A DNA stretch of 64,000 nt from the NCBI RefSeq assembly GCF_901709675.1, contig NC_051092.1:16063128-16127127 (forward strand), written 5' to 3'. The position numbers and the translations under genes were made by a program. The stretch is from Syngnathus acus. Lineage: Eukaryota > Chordata > Actinopteri > Syngnathiformes > Syngnathidae. The notes under the pieces were generated by a model. The model saw only the letters and a list, made by a program, of their open reading frames with translations. It made no database searches and had not been told where the DNA came from. How positions within the stretch are numbered: position 1 is the first letter of the stretch; each line of letters begins with the position of its first letter. This document shows positions 9,481 to 19,106 of this stretch, piece after piece.

Positions 9481-11860
9481 GTGGAAGAGTAGTAGTAAGA
9501 TCGAGTAGTAACAATACCGATGAAGTGTTTGAATCCATAGCTATGAGGAGATCATTAGTCACTTTAGCAAGTGCTGTCTCAGTGGAATGATTAGCTCTAA
9601 AACCAGACTGAAAAGATTCATATCGATTATTGGCAACCATGCAATAAATAAGCTGCTGCGCTACTACTTTTCCAAGAAGTTTTGCTATGAATGGGAGGTT
9701 TGAAACTGGCCTATAATTACTGAGACAGTCCGGGTCAAGATTTGGTCGCTTAAGTAACGGTTTAATGATAGCGGTTTTAAAGGCTGTTGGCACTATCCCA
9801 GAGGAGACAGACAGATTGATTATATTTAAGACGGACGGTCCTAAAATTTGAAATAATTCTTTAAGTAGTTTGGCTGGAAGCGGGTCGAGTAAACATGTTG
9901 TTTGTTTAGCCGCACTAACCAATTGTGTAAGCCTTTCAAGGGACACGCTTTTAAAATTTGAGAGGGTTATTGCAGAGGCGTAGCCAGGAATTTTTCCAGT
10001 AGGGGCGCACGCCCACAGGAAAAAAAATCGAACATCACCCACGCCGTTCGCTGATCGCTAAAACAACATCCGGGTCCGGGAGGCAAACGGTGAATGGATA
10101 ACATCGCGCACATAGAATAGCGCAAGCACATTCGCGCAAGACCGAAAGAAAAAAACGGCATGAAAATGAAGAATCGAAAAAGCTAGATTTTTTTCAACCG
10201 GGGCGCAGGGAGTCCTAACCGGGGCGCCGCCCCGGCTCGCCCCGGCTTGGCTACGCCTCTGGGTTATTGCATGATCATCAGCGCCGGTAATCGGCGGTCT
10301 CGACTGAGCGATTGGAATGGTATTCTTGATCTCATCCCTAATGGATTCAATCTTTCGAGCAAAAAATTTCATGAACTCGTCAGCTGAGTGGAAGGAGCTA
10401 TCGGGGGTCGGCTGGCGTAGTGTTAGCTTTGCCACTGTATCAAATAGGTATTTAGGATTGTTTTTATTTAGATTAACGACTTGCGAAAAATAACGAGTTT
10501 TTGCCAAGATAAGCGCATCTTTATATTTCAGGAGGCTGTCCTGGCATGCCTGATGGAAAACCTCAAGTTTGGTTAAACACCATCTGCGCTCATGCTTTCT
10601 ACATAATTGCTTAAGCGTATGTGTTTCATCTGTGAACCACGGAGTAGGCAATCTACGGCGAGTTTTCAGACGTAGCGGCGCCACAGAGTCGATGGCATTT
10701 AACAATGTCGCATTGAATTCATTTGTAAGATCAATAGAGCCGATATATGCGGGAAATATGGCAGTTGCCGGCGACAGTAACTCATAGCGCAGTTGCAGTC
10801 ATGGAGTTAATATTACGGCTGCTATAATTCTGATTGCTCTCTTGTCTTTGACAAAGAACTAAAATTTCAAATTTTATTAAGTAATGATCAGACAAAACAG
10901 TAGTGTATGGCAGTACTGTTATATTTGAGGTTGCAAGTCCTCGGGATAATACCAGATCTAAGGTATTTCCATTCTTATGCGTTGCTGCCTGTACGGCTTG
11001 CGTAAAACCAAACGTATCAGTTAAAGTCGCCGAAGTAAGTGGCTCTGACAGTAAATTCATGTGGATATTGAAATCGCCCATGATTATATTATCCGCATTT
11101 GTCACTAGATCAGCCACGAATTCTGAAAATTCATCCAGGAAGCCAGAGTAAGCCCCGGGTGGACGGTAAACAGCAAGATAAAATGACGGTAAAGCGGTGG
11201 ATCGGACAGTGAGAACTTCCAATGTTTTAAGTACGTTAATCGAACGAGGCCTAAATCTAAGCTCGGAATTTGAGATGAGGGCGACACCCCCACCCTTTTT
11301 TCGAGGACGCGCCACATGCGAGCTCACACAATTTGGAGGCGAGGCCTCGTTAAGCGGCAGCAGTTCATTAGGTTTTAACCAGGTCTCGCAAAGACCACAA
11401 AGAGGTCATTAACGAGAACTGCTTTCGTATGAAGCGATCTAATATTCATAAAACCGAGTTTAAGCGTAATCGGTCGATCAGGGTTCGTATCTATCGAAGG
11501 ATTTTTAAACGAAATGCGAGTAAGATTGTGTTCTCTAGGCCTGACATCACCACTCAAATGTTTATTCGCGTGGTGGGACGATACGACCGTGGGAATTTGA
11601 TAGTAAATATTTGGAACACACGTAAAATTATCTGAAACAAGCACCGTTTCATCAGCGATACCGGTCGGGGTGGAGTGATTGGATTTGTCTACTACCCCAG
11701 TAGAAAGTGTGTTCACGTGTACTGTAGCACTATTCAAACTGTGACGCTCTAGTCTACACAAGGAGCTATGTGCATGCTGGAAGTCTAGCCTAGCACTAGT
11801 TAACTTTAACTTAACAGACTCCAAACCCATCCTAACAGGTGGTCTAATCAACTGTGCCCT
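9481..11860 (-). pseudogene. L2-type LINE ORF2 (endonuclease and partial reverse transcriptase), broken
   Basis: Reading leftwards, 11851-11375 has LKLGFMNIRSLHTKAVLVND, the start of the apurinic endonuclease domain. 11327-10782 continues it with SFYLAVYRPPG, IIMGDFNIHM and VLSDHYLIKF, the catalytic Asp-Asn and Asp-His blocks. 10705-10290 is the linker, with RYFSQVVNLNKNNPKYLF. 9963-9500 begins the reverse transcriptase (LSNYRPVSNLPFIAKLL, SGFRANHSTETALAKVTNDL, SVLLLLDLT) and then stops at the junction with another LINE at 9480, so the catalytic FADD box and everything after it are missing. A frame break near 11350 and a hAT MITE at 9972-10261 interrupt it. The role was target-primed reverse transcription; this copy is dead. 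Confidence 0.85.
9972..10261. mobile_element. hAT-type MITE, 290 bp, with 8-bp target duplication GGTTATTG
   Basis: The tips CAGAGGCGTAGCCA and TGGCTACGCCTCTG are inverted repeats. GGTTATTG stands at 9964-9971 and 10262-10269, the 8-bp duplication expected of the hAT superfamily. Removing the element with one duplicate brings the two L2 ORF2 frames (DDHAI and TLSNF) into register, so it inserted after the LINE. There is no transposase. Confidence 0.92.
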
Positions 11861-11900
11861 GGCCTGCTCTAAAGTGACCTGTCATGAGTGGCTCAGTAAT

Positions 11901-12623
11901 CTATATTCCTAGAAAGAGTGAAGGCGCCTTCACGGTTAGGGTGAAGGAGGACCAGTTATCTATAAAATACAGTCCCTGCTTTTTACAGAACCCAGCCATC
12001 CATCGATTAAGGGAGACTAATCTACTAAACCTCTCATGAGTGCCTCTCCCAGGCAGGGGGTCAGAGACAAATACTCGATGCCGACTCATCTTTCTGGCGG
12101 GATCACAAGTCCTCGCTATGTTTTTCTTTGTGATCTCTGATTGTCTCATCGTAACATCATTGGCGCCGACGTGTATCACTATGTCCGAGTAGCTAGTGTT
12201 GTTGGAACTACGCTGTTGACTAGGCCTATTGCGAGTCAGCTCCCTAAGATTAGCTTCTATGTCGGGTGCTCTGCCCCCAGAAATACACATTACCGTGGCT
12301 GGATTTTTAAGTGTAATATTTCGGGTAATGGAGTCACCTATGACCAAAGTGCGAGGGCCAGTAGACCAAGATGACTTTGGACGGCTATGCGTCTTACCTG
12401 GCTCATCGCGATTAGCAAGCCGCTTGGGGCTAATGCTAACTGGGCTAGCGGGCTGACTACAGTCTGCCACATCTACTGTTGTCGCACTATTCTGCTCTAG
12501 CTGGCGGACACGTCCCTGTAGCAGGGACAACCTCTCTAAGAGAAGGGTGCAGTTGGTGCACGAAGCCGTACAAACCTCTTGATCCGCAGCCATACTTTGT
12601 GTCCGATGATCGACGGTATACAA
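11901..12623 (-). CDS. L2-type LINE ORF1 with an SGNH esterase-like domain
   Basis: A 240-codon frame starts at the ATG at 12623. The N-terminal 60 residues have a Cys pair (CTASCTNCTLLLERL) followed by a short leucine-rich segment that could form a coiled coil. From about residue 90 comes LVIGDSITRNI with the GDS nucleophile block, then GGRAPDIEANL, DIVIHVGANDVTM with the GAND block, and LPGRGTHERFSRLVSLNRWM. This order is that of the esterase domain known in the first protein of vertebrate CR1/L2 LINEs, where it accompanies the element's RNA-protein particle. The usual final catalytic Asp-x-x-His is not evident; the last 15 residues (TLTVKAPSLFLGI) look like a frame change. The neighbouring ORF2 downstream on the same strand is broken, so the element is inactive. 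Confidence 0.85.
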   Translation of the reverse strand: MYTVDHRTQSMAADQEVCTASCTNCTLLLERLSLLQGRVRQLEQNSATTVDVADCSQPASPVSISPKRLANRDEPGKTHSRPKSSWSTGPRTLVIGDSITRNITLKNPATVMCISGGRAPDIEANLRELTRNRPSQQRSSNNTSYSDIVIHVGANDVTMRQSEITKKNIARTCDPARKMSRHRVFVSDPLPGRGTHERFSRLVSLNRWMAGFCKKQGLYFIDNWSSFTLTVKAPSLFLGI

Positions 12624-12663
12624 ACGGCCACGAAGCCTCCGCTCTCTCTAATTCTATTCTCTC

Positions 12664-12745
12664 TAATATCAGGTAACAGAAATACCCACACTTCACACGG
12701 ATCAATGGTTGTTTAAAACAAAGCATCACAACTTCTATACATTAT
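12664..12745. repeat. Right-arm fragment of foldback element 1
   Basis: This 82-bp piece (CAGGTAACAGAAAT, CACACGGATCAATGGTTGTT, ending at TACATTATACATA) matches the right-arm module at 22680-22760 and is inverted relative to the left arm. It lies between two LINEs. Confidence 0.8.
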
Positions 12746-14683
12746 ACATACATCGTCACTCGGGCTAACTGGAAGCCATGGCTGACTGGGGCTGTCCTCA
12801 GGCTGCTGAGGGCCAGGGACAAAGCCTTCAGAGCGGGGGATGAGGCTGGCTTGAGGACAGCGAGGGCCGACCTGTCCCGGGGCATCAAGGAGGCGAAAAG
12901 GGCGTTCTCTTGCAAGATTACCGCCCACTTCAAGGACAGCAAGGACGCACGGAGCCTTTGGCAGGGCATTCAGACCATCACGGACTACAAGCCCGCGCCG
13001 CAGAGCTGTGAGGGCGACATCCGTCTGCTCAACGATCTCAACCGCTTCTTTGCTCGCTTCGACGCTCAGAACAGCACTTGCCCGCTGAAGACCCCTCCCC
13101 CTCCACAAGAGCAGCCCCTGTGCCTCTCTACTGATAGCGTGAGGAGGGCGCTTGCCGCTATCCACACCCGTAAGGCGGCGGGCCCTGACAACATCCCAGG
13201 TCGAGCGCTGAAGGACTGCGCTGGGGAGCTGACGGGTGTCTTCACGGACATCTTTAACATTTCCCTGCAGCAGGCCGTCGTCCCTTCGTGTTTCAAGGCT
13301 GCCACCATCGTACCTGTGCCGAAGAAACCTGCTCCGTCCTGCTTCAATGACTACCGCCCCGTGGCACTGACGCCCATCATCATGAAGTGCTTTGAGCGGC
13401 TTGTCATGGAGCACATCAGATCCATTCTCCCCCCCACCATAGACCCCTTCCAGTTTGCGTACCGAGCCAAACGGTCCTCTGAGGATGCCATCTGTTCTGC
13501 CCTCCACTCGGCCCTCACCCACCTGGAGAGAAGGGACTCGTATGTGAGATTGCTGTTTGTGGACTTCAGTTCTGCCTTCAACACCATTGTGCCACAACGA
13601 CTCATCTGCAAACTCGCCAAACTGGGCCTCAGTACCTACCTCTGCAACTGGCAACTAGACTTCCTCTGTCAGAGGCCTCAGGTGGTACGAGTTGGCGACA
13701 AAATCTCCGCCAGCATCACGCTGAGCACGGGGGCCCCCCAAGGCTGCGTGCTCAGTCCGCTGCTCTTCACCCTGCTGACGCATGACTGCGCTGCAACCTA
13801 CAGGACCAACCGCATGGTGAAATTTGCTGACGACACGACTCTGGTGGGTCTCATCACCAAGGGCGACGAGACTCAATACAGGTTGGAGGTTGACCTTCTG
13901 ACCACGTGGTGCAAGGACAACAACCTCCTGCTGAACGTCAACAAGACCAAGGAGATTGTTGTTGACTTCCGGAAGGGTCACACCCAACACCTGCCGCTGA
14001 CCATCGATGGTGCTGTGGTGGAGAGAGTGAGCAGCACCAGGTTCCTGGGGGTGCACATCAGTGAGGATCTCTCCTGGTCCACCAACACCGCATCGCTGGC
14101 GAAGAAGGCCCAGCGCCGCCTGTACTTCCTGCGGAAACTCAGGCGAGCAAGTGCTCCTCCGGCCGTCATGACTACATTTTACCGTGGCACCATTGAGAGC
14201 GTCCTCTCCAGTTGTATCACTGTTTGGGGTGGTAGCTGTACTGAATACAACATGAAGGCCCTGCAGCGCATCGTGAACATGGCTGGTAAGGTTATTGGTG
14301 CTTCACTCCCCTCCTTGAAGGACATTTACACCTCCCATCTCACCCGCAAGGCGACCACGATTGTGTGTGATGTGAGTCACCCCGCTCACTCTTTGTTCGA
14401 TATTCTGCCCTCTGGGAAGAGGTACAGGAGCCTGCGCTCCCGCACCACCAGACTCACCAACAGCTTAATTCTCCAGGCTGTTAGGATCCTGAACTCTCTC
14501 CCCCCTTCTGCGTAGCGTCCTGTACTTTTGCGCTATATTCTGACTGTCTGCTGTATGCACACTTGCTCCATTTTTGCTCCTCTTATTTATTGTGTTATTT
14601 GTTTATTTATTATTTATTCATCACTCTTATTTATTCATTGTTTGTGCCTTCTTGTTTTTATTTTTTTGTGTTGTTTACTTGTA
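12746..14683 (+). mobile_element. Rex1-like LINE, 5'-truncated, main part
   Basis: The LINE enters in the region between endonuclease and reverse transcriptase, runs through the coding frame that ends at 14515 and has a T-rich 3' untranslated region. At 14684 it is interrupted by a BEL/Pao element and resumes at 20320-20430, ending GACAATAAAGCCGACTTTG. The duplicated TGTAT on both sides of the BEL insertion (14684-14688 and 20320-20324) proves the two pieces were once contiguous. Confidence 0.85.
12770..14515 (+). CDS. Rex1-like LINE reverse transcriptase, open but N-terminally truncated
   Basis: An uninterrupted frame covers the linker and full reverse transcriptase. The order is AAGPDNIPGRALKDC, a [15 protein letters not shown] block, [25 protein letters not shown] (first catalytic Asp, near 13560), [17 protein letters not shown], and KFADDTTLVG with the FADD catalytic pair near 13825. 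The thumb follows with FLGVHISEDLSW and KKAQRRLYFLRKL, ending LQAVRILNSLPPSA. There is no stop or frameshift over more than 550 codons, which suggests a fairly recent copy, but the endonuclease is missing. The true start of translation lies in lost sequence; no start codon is implied at 12770. The internally deleted copy at 23054-23787 has the same C-terminal end and so belongs to this family. Confidence 0.88.
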   Translation, partial: WKPWLTGAVLRLLRARDKAFRAGDEAGLRTARADLSRGIKEAKRAFSCKITAHFKDSKDARSLWQGIQTITDYKPAPQSCEGDIRLLNDLNRFFARFDAQNSTCPLKTPPPPQEQPLCLSTDSVRRALAAIHTRKAAGPDNIPGRALKDCAGELTGVFTDIFNISLQQAVVPSCFKAATIVPVPKKPAPSCFNDYRPVALTPIIMKCFERLVMEHIRSILPPTIDPFQFAYRAKRSSEDAICSALHSALTHLERRDSYVRLLFVDFSSAFNTIVPQRLICKLAKLGLSTYLCNWQLDFLCQRPQVVRVGDKISASITLSTGAPQGCVLSPLLFTLLTHDCAATYRTNRMVKFADDTTLVGLITKGDETQYRLEVDLLTTWCKDNNLLLNVNKTKEIVVDFRKGHTQHLPLTIDGAVVERVSSTRFLGVHISEDLSWSTNTASLAKKAQRRLYFLRKLRRASAPPAVMTTFYRGTIESVLSSCITVWGGSCTEYNMKALQRIVNMAGKVIGASLPSLKDIYTSHLTRKATTIVCDVSHPAHSLFDILPSGKRYRSLRSRTTRLTNSLILQAVRILNSLPPSA

Positions 14684-14688
14684 TGTAT

Positions 14689-14873
14689 TGTTGGAGCCAA
14701 TTTAGTTTCCTTAGCTTAAATTCTTATTTTTGTTTAAGATTCGCTGGCCTTGGGCCATGGACCTTTATTTGACAAAGCCTTTGGTCACCTGATCAGTCAC
14801 CTGATCAGGGAAATAAATAGGCTGCTCCCACTTGGTAGTCAGTCTCAGTTAGACAAGGAAGGAAGACAGACAT
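14689..14873 (+). repeat. BEL/Pao 5' LTR remnant
   Basis: It matches 19107-19231 plus 19863-19918 of the 3' LTR almost base for base, then departs after GGAAGGAAGACAG. The direct repeat GTCACCTGATCA occurs twice inside. The remainder of the LTR is deleted here. Confidence 0.9.
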
Positions 14874-14937
14874 ACTGCATATTCAAAGGACAGCTGATGG
14901 AATCACAGACCACAAGGGGAACCCCAGTGGATCTGAA

Positions 14938-17900
14938 ATGGCAATAAATAGTGGATTGGTCTCACTGGAAAATGGAAGCATTGGATCCAGTGACGATCAT
15001 TGCACCTTAGCTATTGTACCCGTTCAAGTGAAGCTGAGTAAGTCCAACCATGTTGTCCAGACGTATGCATTCCTTGATCCAGGCAGCTCCGCCACATTTT
15101 GCACTGAGAGTCTCCGACGACGTCTAAATGCAAGAGGAAGAAATCACAGGATCCTTTTGCGAACTATGGGTCAAGAAAAACCCACCGACAGCATCGTCGT
15201 CAGCGGCTTAGAAGTAAGCAGTCTGGAAGGGAAATTTTTCTATGGACTGCCTGATGTTTACACACAGAAAGAATTTCCAGTCAGCAAAGGCCACATACCA
15301 AAGCAGAAGGATGTGAAGAAATGGCCACACTTGAAGGATGTATTTCTGCCTACCATTGATGCTGACATCGATCTCTTGATTGGAACAAATGTGCCCAAAC
15401 TCATGGAGCCATGGAGGGTGATTAATAGTAACGGCAATGGACCTTTTGCAACCAAAACCCTGCTGGGCTGGGTTGTCAGTGGTCTCCTCCATGATGAGCA
15501 CACAAGTCTGAGTAAGCAAGGCAAGCCATATGTTTACACCAATCGGATTTCTGTGGAAATTGTACATGACCTTCTGGTGCAGCAACTCAACCATGACTTT
15601 CCGGAGAGTGCATATGAAAAGGAAGAAATGTCTCAAGAGGATCTGAGATTTCTAAACATAATGAACACCTCAGTCAAAGTACAAGATGGACACTATCAAT
15701 TGCCGCTGCCGTTTAAAGGACATTCCAGAATGCCCAACAACCGTATGATGGCAGCGCAGCGGGCTGAGCCTTTGAGGCGCAAGTTTGGAAGGAACACCAT
15801 TTTTAGGGAAGAATACGCATTGTTCATGAACACCATGGTGAAATGTGGACATGCTGAACTCGTACCAAACCAGGAAGAGCCAATACAGAATGGCAAAGGC
15901 TGGTACATACCCCACCATGGAGTACGTCATCCCAAAAAAGGAAACTTGCGAGTGGTTTTTGATTGCTCCGCATCTTACCAAGGAACATCTCTCAACAATG
16001 AAGTCTTGAAGGGCCCAAATCTTACAAACTCCTTAATTGGTGTCCTGCTACGTTTCTGTCATGGGAATGTAGCCATACTGGCAGATGTAGAGAAGATGTA
16101 TTATCAGGTAAAGATACCACCAGAGCATGTTGACTTTTTGCGCTTCTTGTGGTGGGAGGATGGCAACACGTCTCAGCCTCTCATGGAATACAGGATGACA
16201 GTGCATATCTTCGGCGCAACATCATCAGCCAGTTGTGCCAGTTATGCCTTAAAGAGGACAGCTGAGGATAACAAAGGCAGCTTTTCAGCTGAAGCAGTGA
16301 ACACAGTCCTCAACAACTTCTATGTTGATGATTTGCTGAAGTCCGTGGATACAGAGACCGATGCCATTCAACTGTGCAAGGAGTTGAAAGCTCTGTGTGC
16401 AGCAGGAGGTTTCAATCTCACCAAGTGGTCCAGTAACAGCCGAAACGTCTTGGTCCACATTCCTGAATGTGAAAGGGCTAAGGGAGTGAAGGACTTGGAC
16501 CTAGACCTGGACGACCTGCCACTAGAAAGGACCCTTGGTGTGCACTGGAGTGCAGAAGATGACGTCTTCAAATTCCACGTGGCTCTCAAAGAGCAACCAT
16601 GCACCAGGCGAGGCATCCTGTCCACGGTTAGTTCAATCTATGACCCGCTAGGATTTCTTGCCCCAGTGACTTTTCCAGCAAAACATCTGTTGCAGGAACT
16701 TTGCAGGCTGAACCTTACCTGGGACGAAGACATACCGAACACTCATGCACAATCCTGGAAACGTTGGCTGCATAGCCTTCGGACTCTTACAGCCTTCAAC
16801 ATCACCCGCAGTTTCAAACCAAAGAACTTTGGAAAAGTTGAACATGCACAATTGCACCACTCTTGCGATGCAAGTGAAGTAGGATATGGCATGGTGACGT
16901 ATCTGAGGTTGGTCAGCAGTAAGGAGCAGGTACATGTGAAGTTTGTGATAGGGAAATCAAGAGTGGCACCGTTGAAATTTACGACAAGCCCACGTCTGGA
17001 GCTGACTGCTGCAGTGCTGGCAGTTCGTGTAGAAGGGATGCTCGTAGATGAATTAAAAATGGACTTGGAACCATCCGTGTTTTGGACAGACAGTACGACA
17101 GTGTCGAAATACATAAAGAATGACAATAGACGATTTCACACATTTGTTGCAAATCGTGTAAATGCAATCAGAAGCAGGTCTGATGTATTACAGTGGAAAC
17201 ACATTCCTGGAAAATTGAACCCAGCAGACTATGCATCCCGCGGATTAAACACTGCAGACTTTCTGAAAGGCAACAACTGGATCAATGGTCCCAAATTCCT
17301 GAAAGACTTAACCCAGCACTGGCCCAACGTACCTGTCGACCTTGCTATTCCTCCAGATGACTCAGAATTGAGAAGAGAAGTTCAAGTACATGCCACGTTA
17401 GCCAGTACCCATGATCCAACTAGTGTGTTGCTGAATTACTTCTCCACTTGGAATAAACTCAGAAGAGCCGTTGCCTGGTTCCTGAAGCTGAGTTTGCTCA
17501 CACAATGTGTTCTCAAAAGAAAGGGGGGCTTAAAGGCAGACATGGCTGGCCCTAAGACACTCTCTGTTCAAGACCCGGAAGAGGCAGAAGAAGCCATTGT
17601 GAAGTTCTGCCAAAATCAAGGATTTCCACAGGAGATGGCATGCTTGCACAACGGAAGGAATGTCAACCGGAAAAGCTCCATCTTCAGACCGGACCCAGTC
17701 CTTGACCATGGCTTATTGAGGGTTGGTGGTCGCCTGAGCAGGATGGCTATGCCAGAGGTACCGAAACATCCAGCTATCTTGCCTAAACGGCATCACGTTT
17801 CTGAGCTTCTGCTTCAACACATTCATCAGCAAGTTGGCCATTGTGGCAGAAATCACATCTTGGCAAGTTTAAGGCAAAAATATTGGATTCCTTGTGCAAA

Positions 17901-18180
17901 TTCTCTTGCAAGGGAAATTGTGAACAATTGTGTCCCCTGCAGGCGGACCTTTGCACGTGCAGGTGAACAAAAGATGGCCGATCTGCCAATTGATCGTTTG
18001 TTTCCTGACCTCCCTCCATTCTCACATGTTGGAGTGGATTACTTTGGACCAATAGAGGTGAGAAGAGGGCGTGGCATGGTAAAACGTTATGGCGTGCTAT
18101 TTACTTGCCTGACTACTAGAGCAGTCCATTTGGAAGTAGCACACTCATTGGATACAGACCTCTTGCGTGAATGCGTTTAG
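14938..18180 (+). CDS. BEL/Pao pol polyprotein: protease, reverse transcriptase, RNase H, integrase (3' end frameshifted)
   Basis: A 1080-codon frame. The aspartic protease is near residues 43-56 (FLDPGSSATF, catalytic D47). The reverse transcriptase starts around residue 335 (LRVVFDCSASY), with the YVDD catalytic box at residues 462-465. RNase H has SCDASEVGYGMV at about 642-653. After residue 950 comes the integrase zinc-binding region (HIHQQVGHCGRNHI, NNCVPC), then the core start HVGVDYFGPIEV, whose Asp is the first catalytic residue. The frame is lost after LLRECV at 18180, and the rest of the integrase is in another frame from 18167. The 5' end lacks gag, so the ATG at 14938 is only the first Met in frame; the frame is open for some distance upstream. 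The element copied RNA in cytoplasmic particles and integrated the DNA. It is inactive now because of the frameshift and missing gag. Confidence 0.92.
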   Translation: MAINSGLVSLENGSIGSSDDHCTLAIVPVQVKLSKSNHVVQTYAFLDPGSSATFCTESLRRRLNARGRNHRILLRTMGQEKPTDSIVVSGLEVSSLEGKFFYGLPDVYTQKEFPVSKGHIPKQKDVKKWPHLKDVFLPTIDADIDLLIGTNVPKLMEPWRVINSNGNGPFATKTLLGWVVSGLLHDEHTSLSKQGKPYVYTNRISVEIVHDLLVQQLNHDFPESAYEKEEMSQEDLRFLNIMNTSVKVQDGHYQLPLPFKGHSRMPNNRMMAAQRAEPLRRKFGRNTIFREEYALFMNTMVKCGHAELVPNQEEPIQNGKGWYIPHHGVRHPKKGNLRVVFDCSASYQGTSLNNEVLKGPNLTNSLIGVLLRFCHGNVAILADVEKMYYQVKIPPEHVDFLRFLWWEDGNTSQPLMEYRMTVHIFGATSSASCASYALKRTAEDNKGSFSAEAVNTVLNNFYVDDLLKSVDTETDAIQLCKELKALCAAGGFNLTKWSSNSRNVLVHIPECERAKGVKDLDLDLDDLPLERTLGVHWSAEDDVFKFHVALKEQPCTRRGILSTVSSIYDPLGFLAPVTFPAKHLLQELCRLNLTWDEDIPNTHAQSWKRWLHSLRTLTAFNITRSFKPKNFGKVEHAQLHHSCDASEVGYGMVTYLRLVSSKEQVHVKFVIGKSRVAPLKFTTSPRLELTAAVLAVRVEGMLVDELKMDLEPSVFWTDSTTVSKYIKNDNRRFHTFVANRVNAIRSRSDVLQWKHIPGKLNPADYASRGLNTADFLKGNNWINGPKFLKDLTQHWPNVPVDLAIPPDDSELRREVQVHATLASTHDPTSVLLNYFSTWNKLRRAVAWFLKLSLLTQCVLKRKGGLKADMAGPKTLSVQDPEEAEEAIVKFCQNQGFPQEMACLHNGRNVNRKSSIFRPDPVLDHGLLRVGGRLSRMAMPEVPKHPAILPKRHHVSELLLQHIHQQVGHCGRNHILASLRQKYWIPCANSLAREIVNNCVPCRRTFARAGEQKMADLPIDRLFPDLPPFSHVGVDYFGPIEVRRGRGMVKRYGVLFTCLTTRAVHLEVAHSLDTDLLRECV

Positions 18181-18916
18181 GCGCTTCATAGCCAGAAGAG
18201 GCCAAGTGAAAGAATTAAGGTCGGACAATGGAACTAATTTGATCTCTGCTGAAAAGGAGCTACGGGAAGCACTGAAACGATGGAACATGGATCAAATTGA
18301 GCGTAGTCTTATCCAGAAAGGTGTCAAGTGGACGTTCAATCATCCAGCCGGTGCACACCATGGAGGCATCTGGGAGCGCATAATAAGAATGGTGAAAAGG
18401 ATATTATCCTCCATCACAAACCAGCAGTCTTTGGATGAGGTTTAGTAACAGTAATGTGCGAGGTTGAATCCATCCTGAACAGCCGTCCTTTGACAACCGT
18501 TCCAGTGACCCTAATGACTTGGAACCACTGACGCCTAATCACCTACTGCAGCTAAAGGTCCAGCCCGTGCTTCCACCAGGAACATTCAAACAGGAAGACT
18601 TGTATGCCCGAAGGTGATGGCGGCAAACACAGTATATCGCAGATCTTTTCTGGACACTGTGGATACGGGAATATGTTCCACTCATGCAAGAACGATCCAA
18701 ATGGTCCCGCATCAGGCCAACTTTGGTGTGGGAGACATTGTTGTGATAGCTGATCCTACAGCACCGCGAGGCTCATGGGTGATCGGAAGAGTAATCGAAG
18801 CCATAGCAGATTCCAAGGGCCTTGTTCGTTCTGTGAGACTACAAACTAGAACCAACCAGCTCTTACGGCCCATCAGCAAGATCTACCTGTTGGTAAAAGC
18901 CAACAATCAACATTGA
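18167..18916 (+). pseudogene. BEL/Pao integrase C-terminal part, frameshifted
   Basis: After the frame break near 18175 the integrase core continues with RRGQVKELRSDNGTNLIS (second catalytic Asp) and HHGGIWERIIRMVKRILSS (catalytic Glu), then meets a stop at 18443. Further frame changes follow. 18614-18916 returns to an open frame with GVGDIVVIADPTAPRGSWVI, the typical C-terminal barrel of BEL integrases. Several independent breaks show decay after insertion. Confidence 0.88.
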
Positions 18917-19089
18917 ACAAAGACTGCGCATGTGCTTACATTTGCAATACATTCGTACACTGATACTTGCACACATTTGTAGTATAATTGGAAGTAAAAT
19001 TTAAAATTAGAATTAAGAAATTAATAACATTGTTTATTTTTTGAAAATTGCCCCCATTGTGAATTTTTTGTTATAGCCACACGTGGTAG

Positions 19090-19106
19090 CTATAAGGGGC
19101 CGGATA
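19090..19106 (+). other. Polypurine tract of the BEL/Pao element
   Basis: The tract TATAAGGGGCCGGATA sits directly before the 3' LTR start at 19107, the position required for second-strand priming. Confidence 0.7.

Noticed and set aside
14938-18180. A 1080-codon frame considered as a host gene
   Set aside because: Protease, YVDD reverse transcriptase, RNase H and integrase in order, between LTRs, identify BEL/Pao pol.
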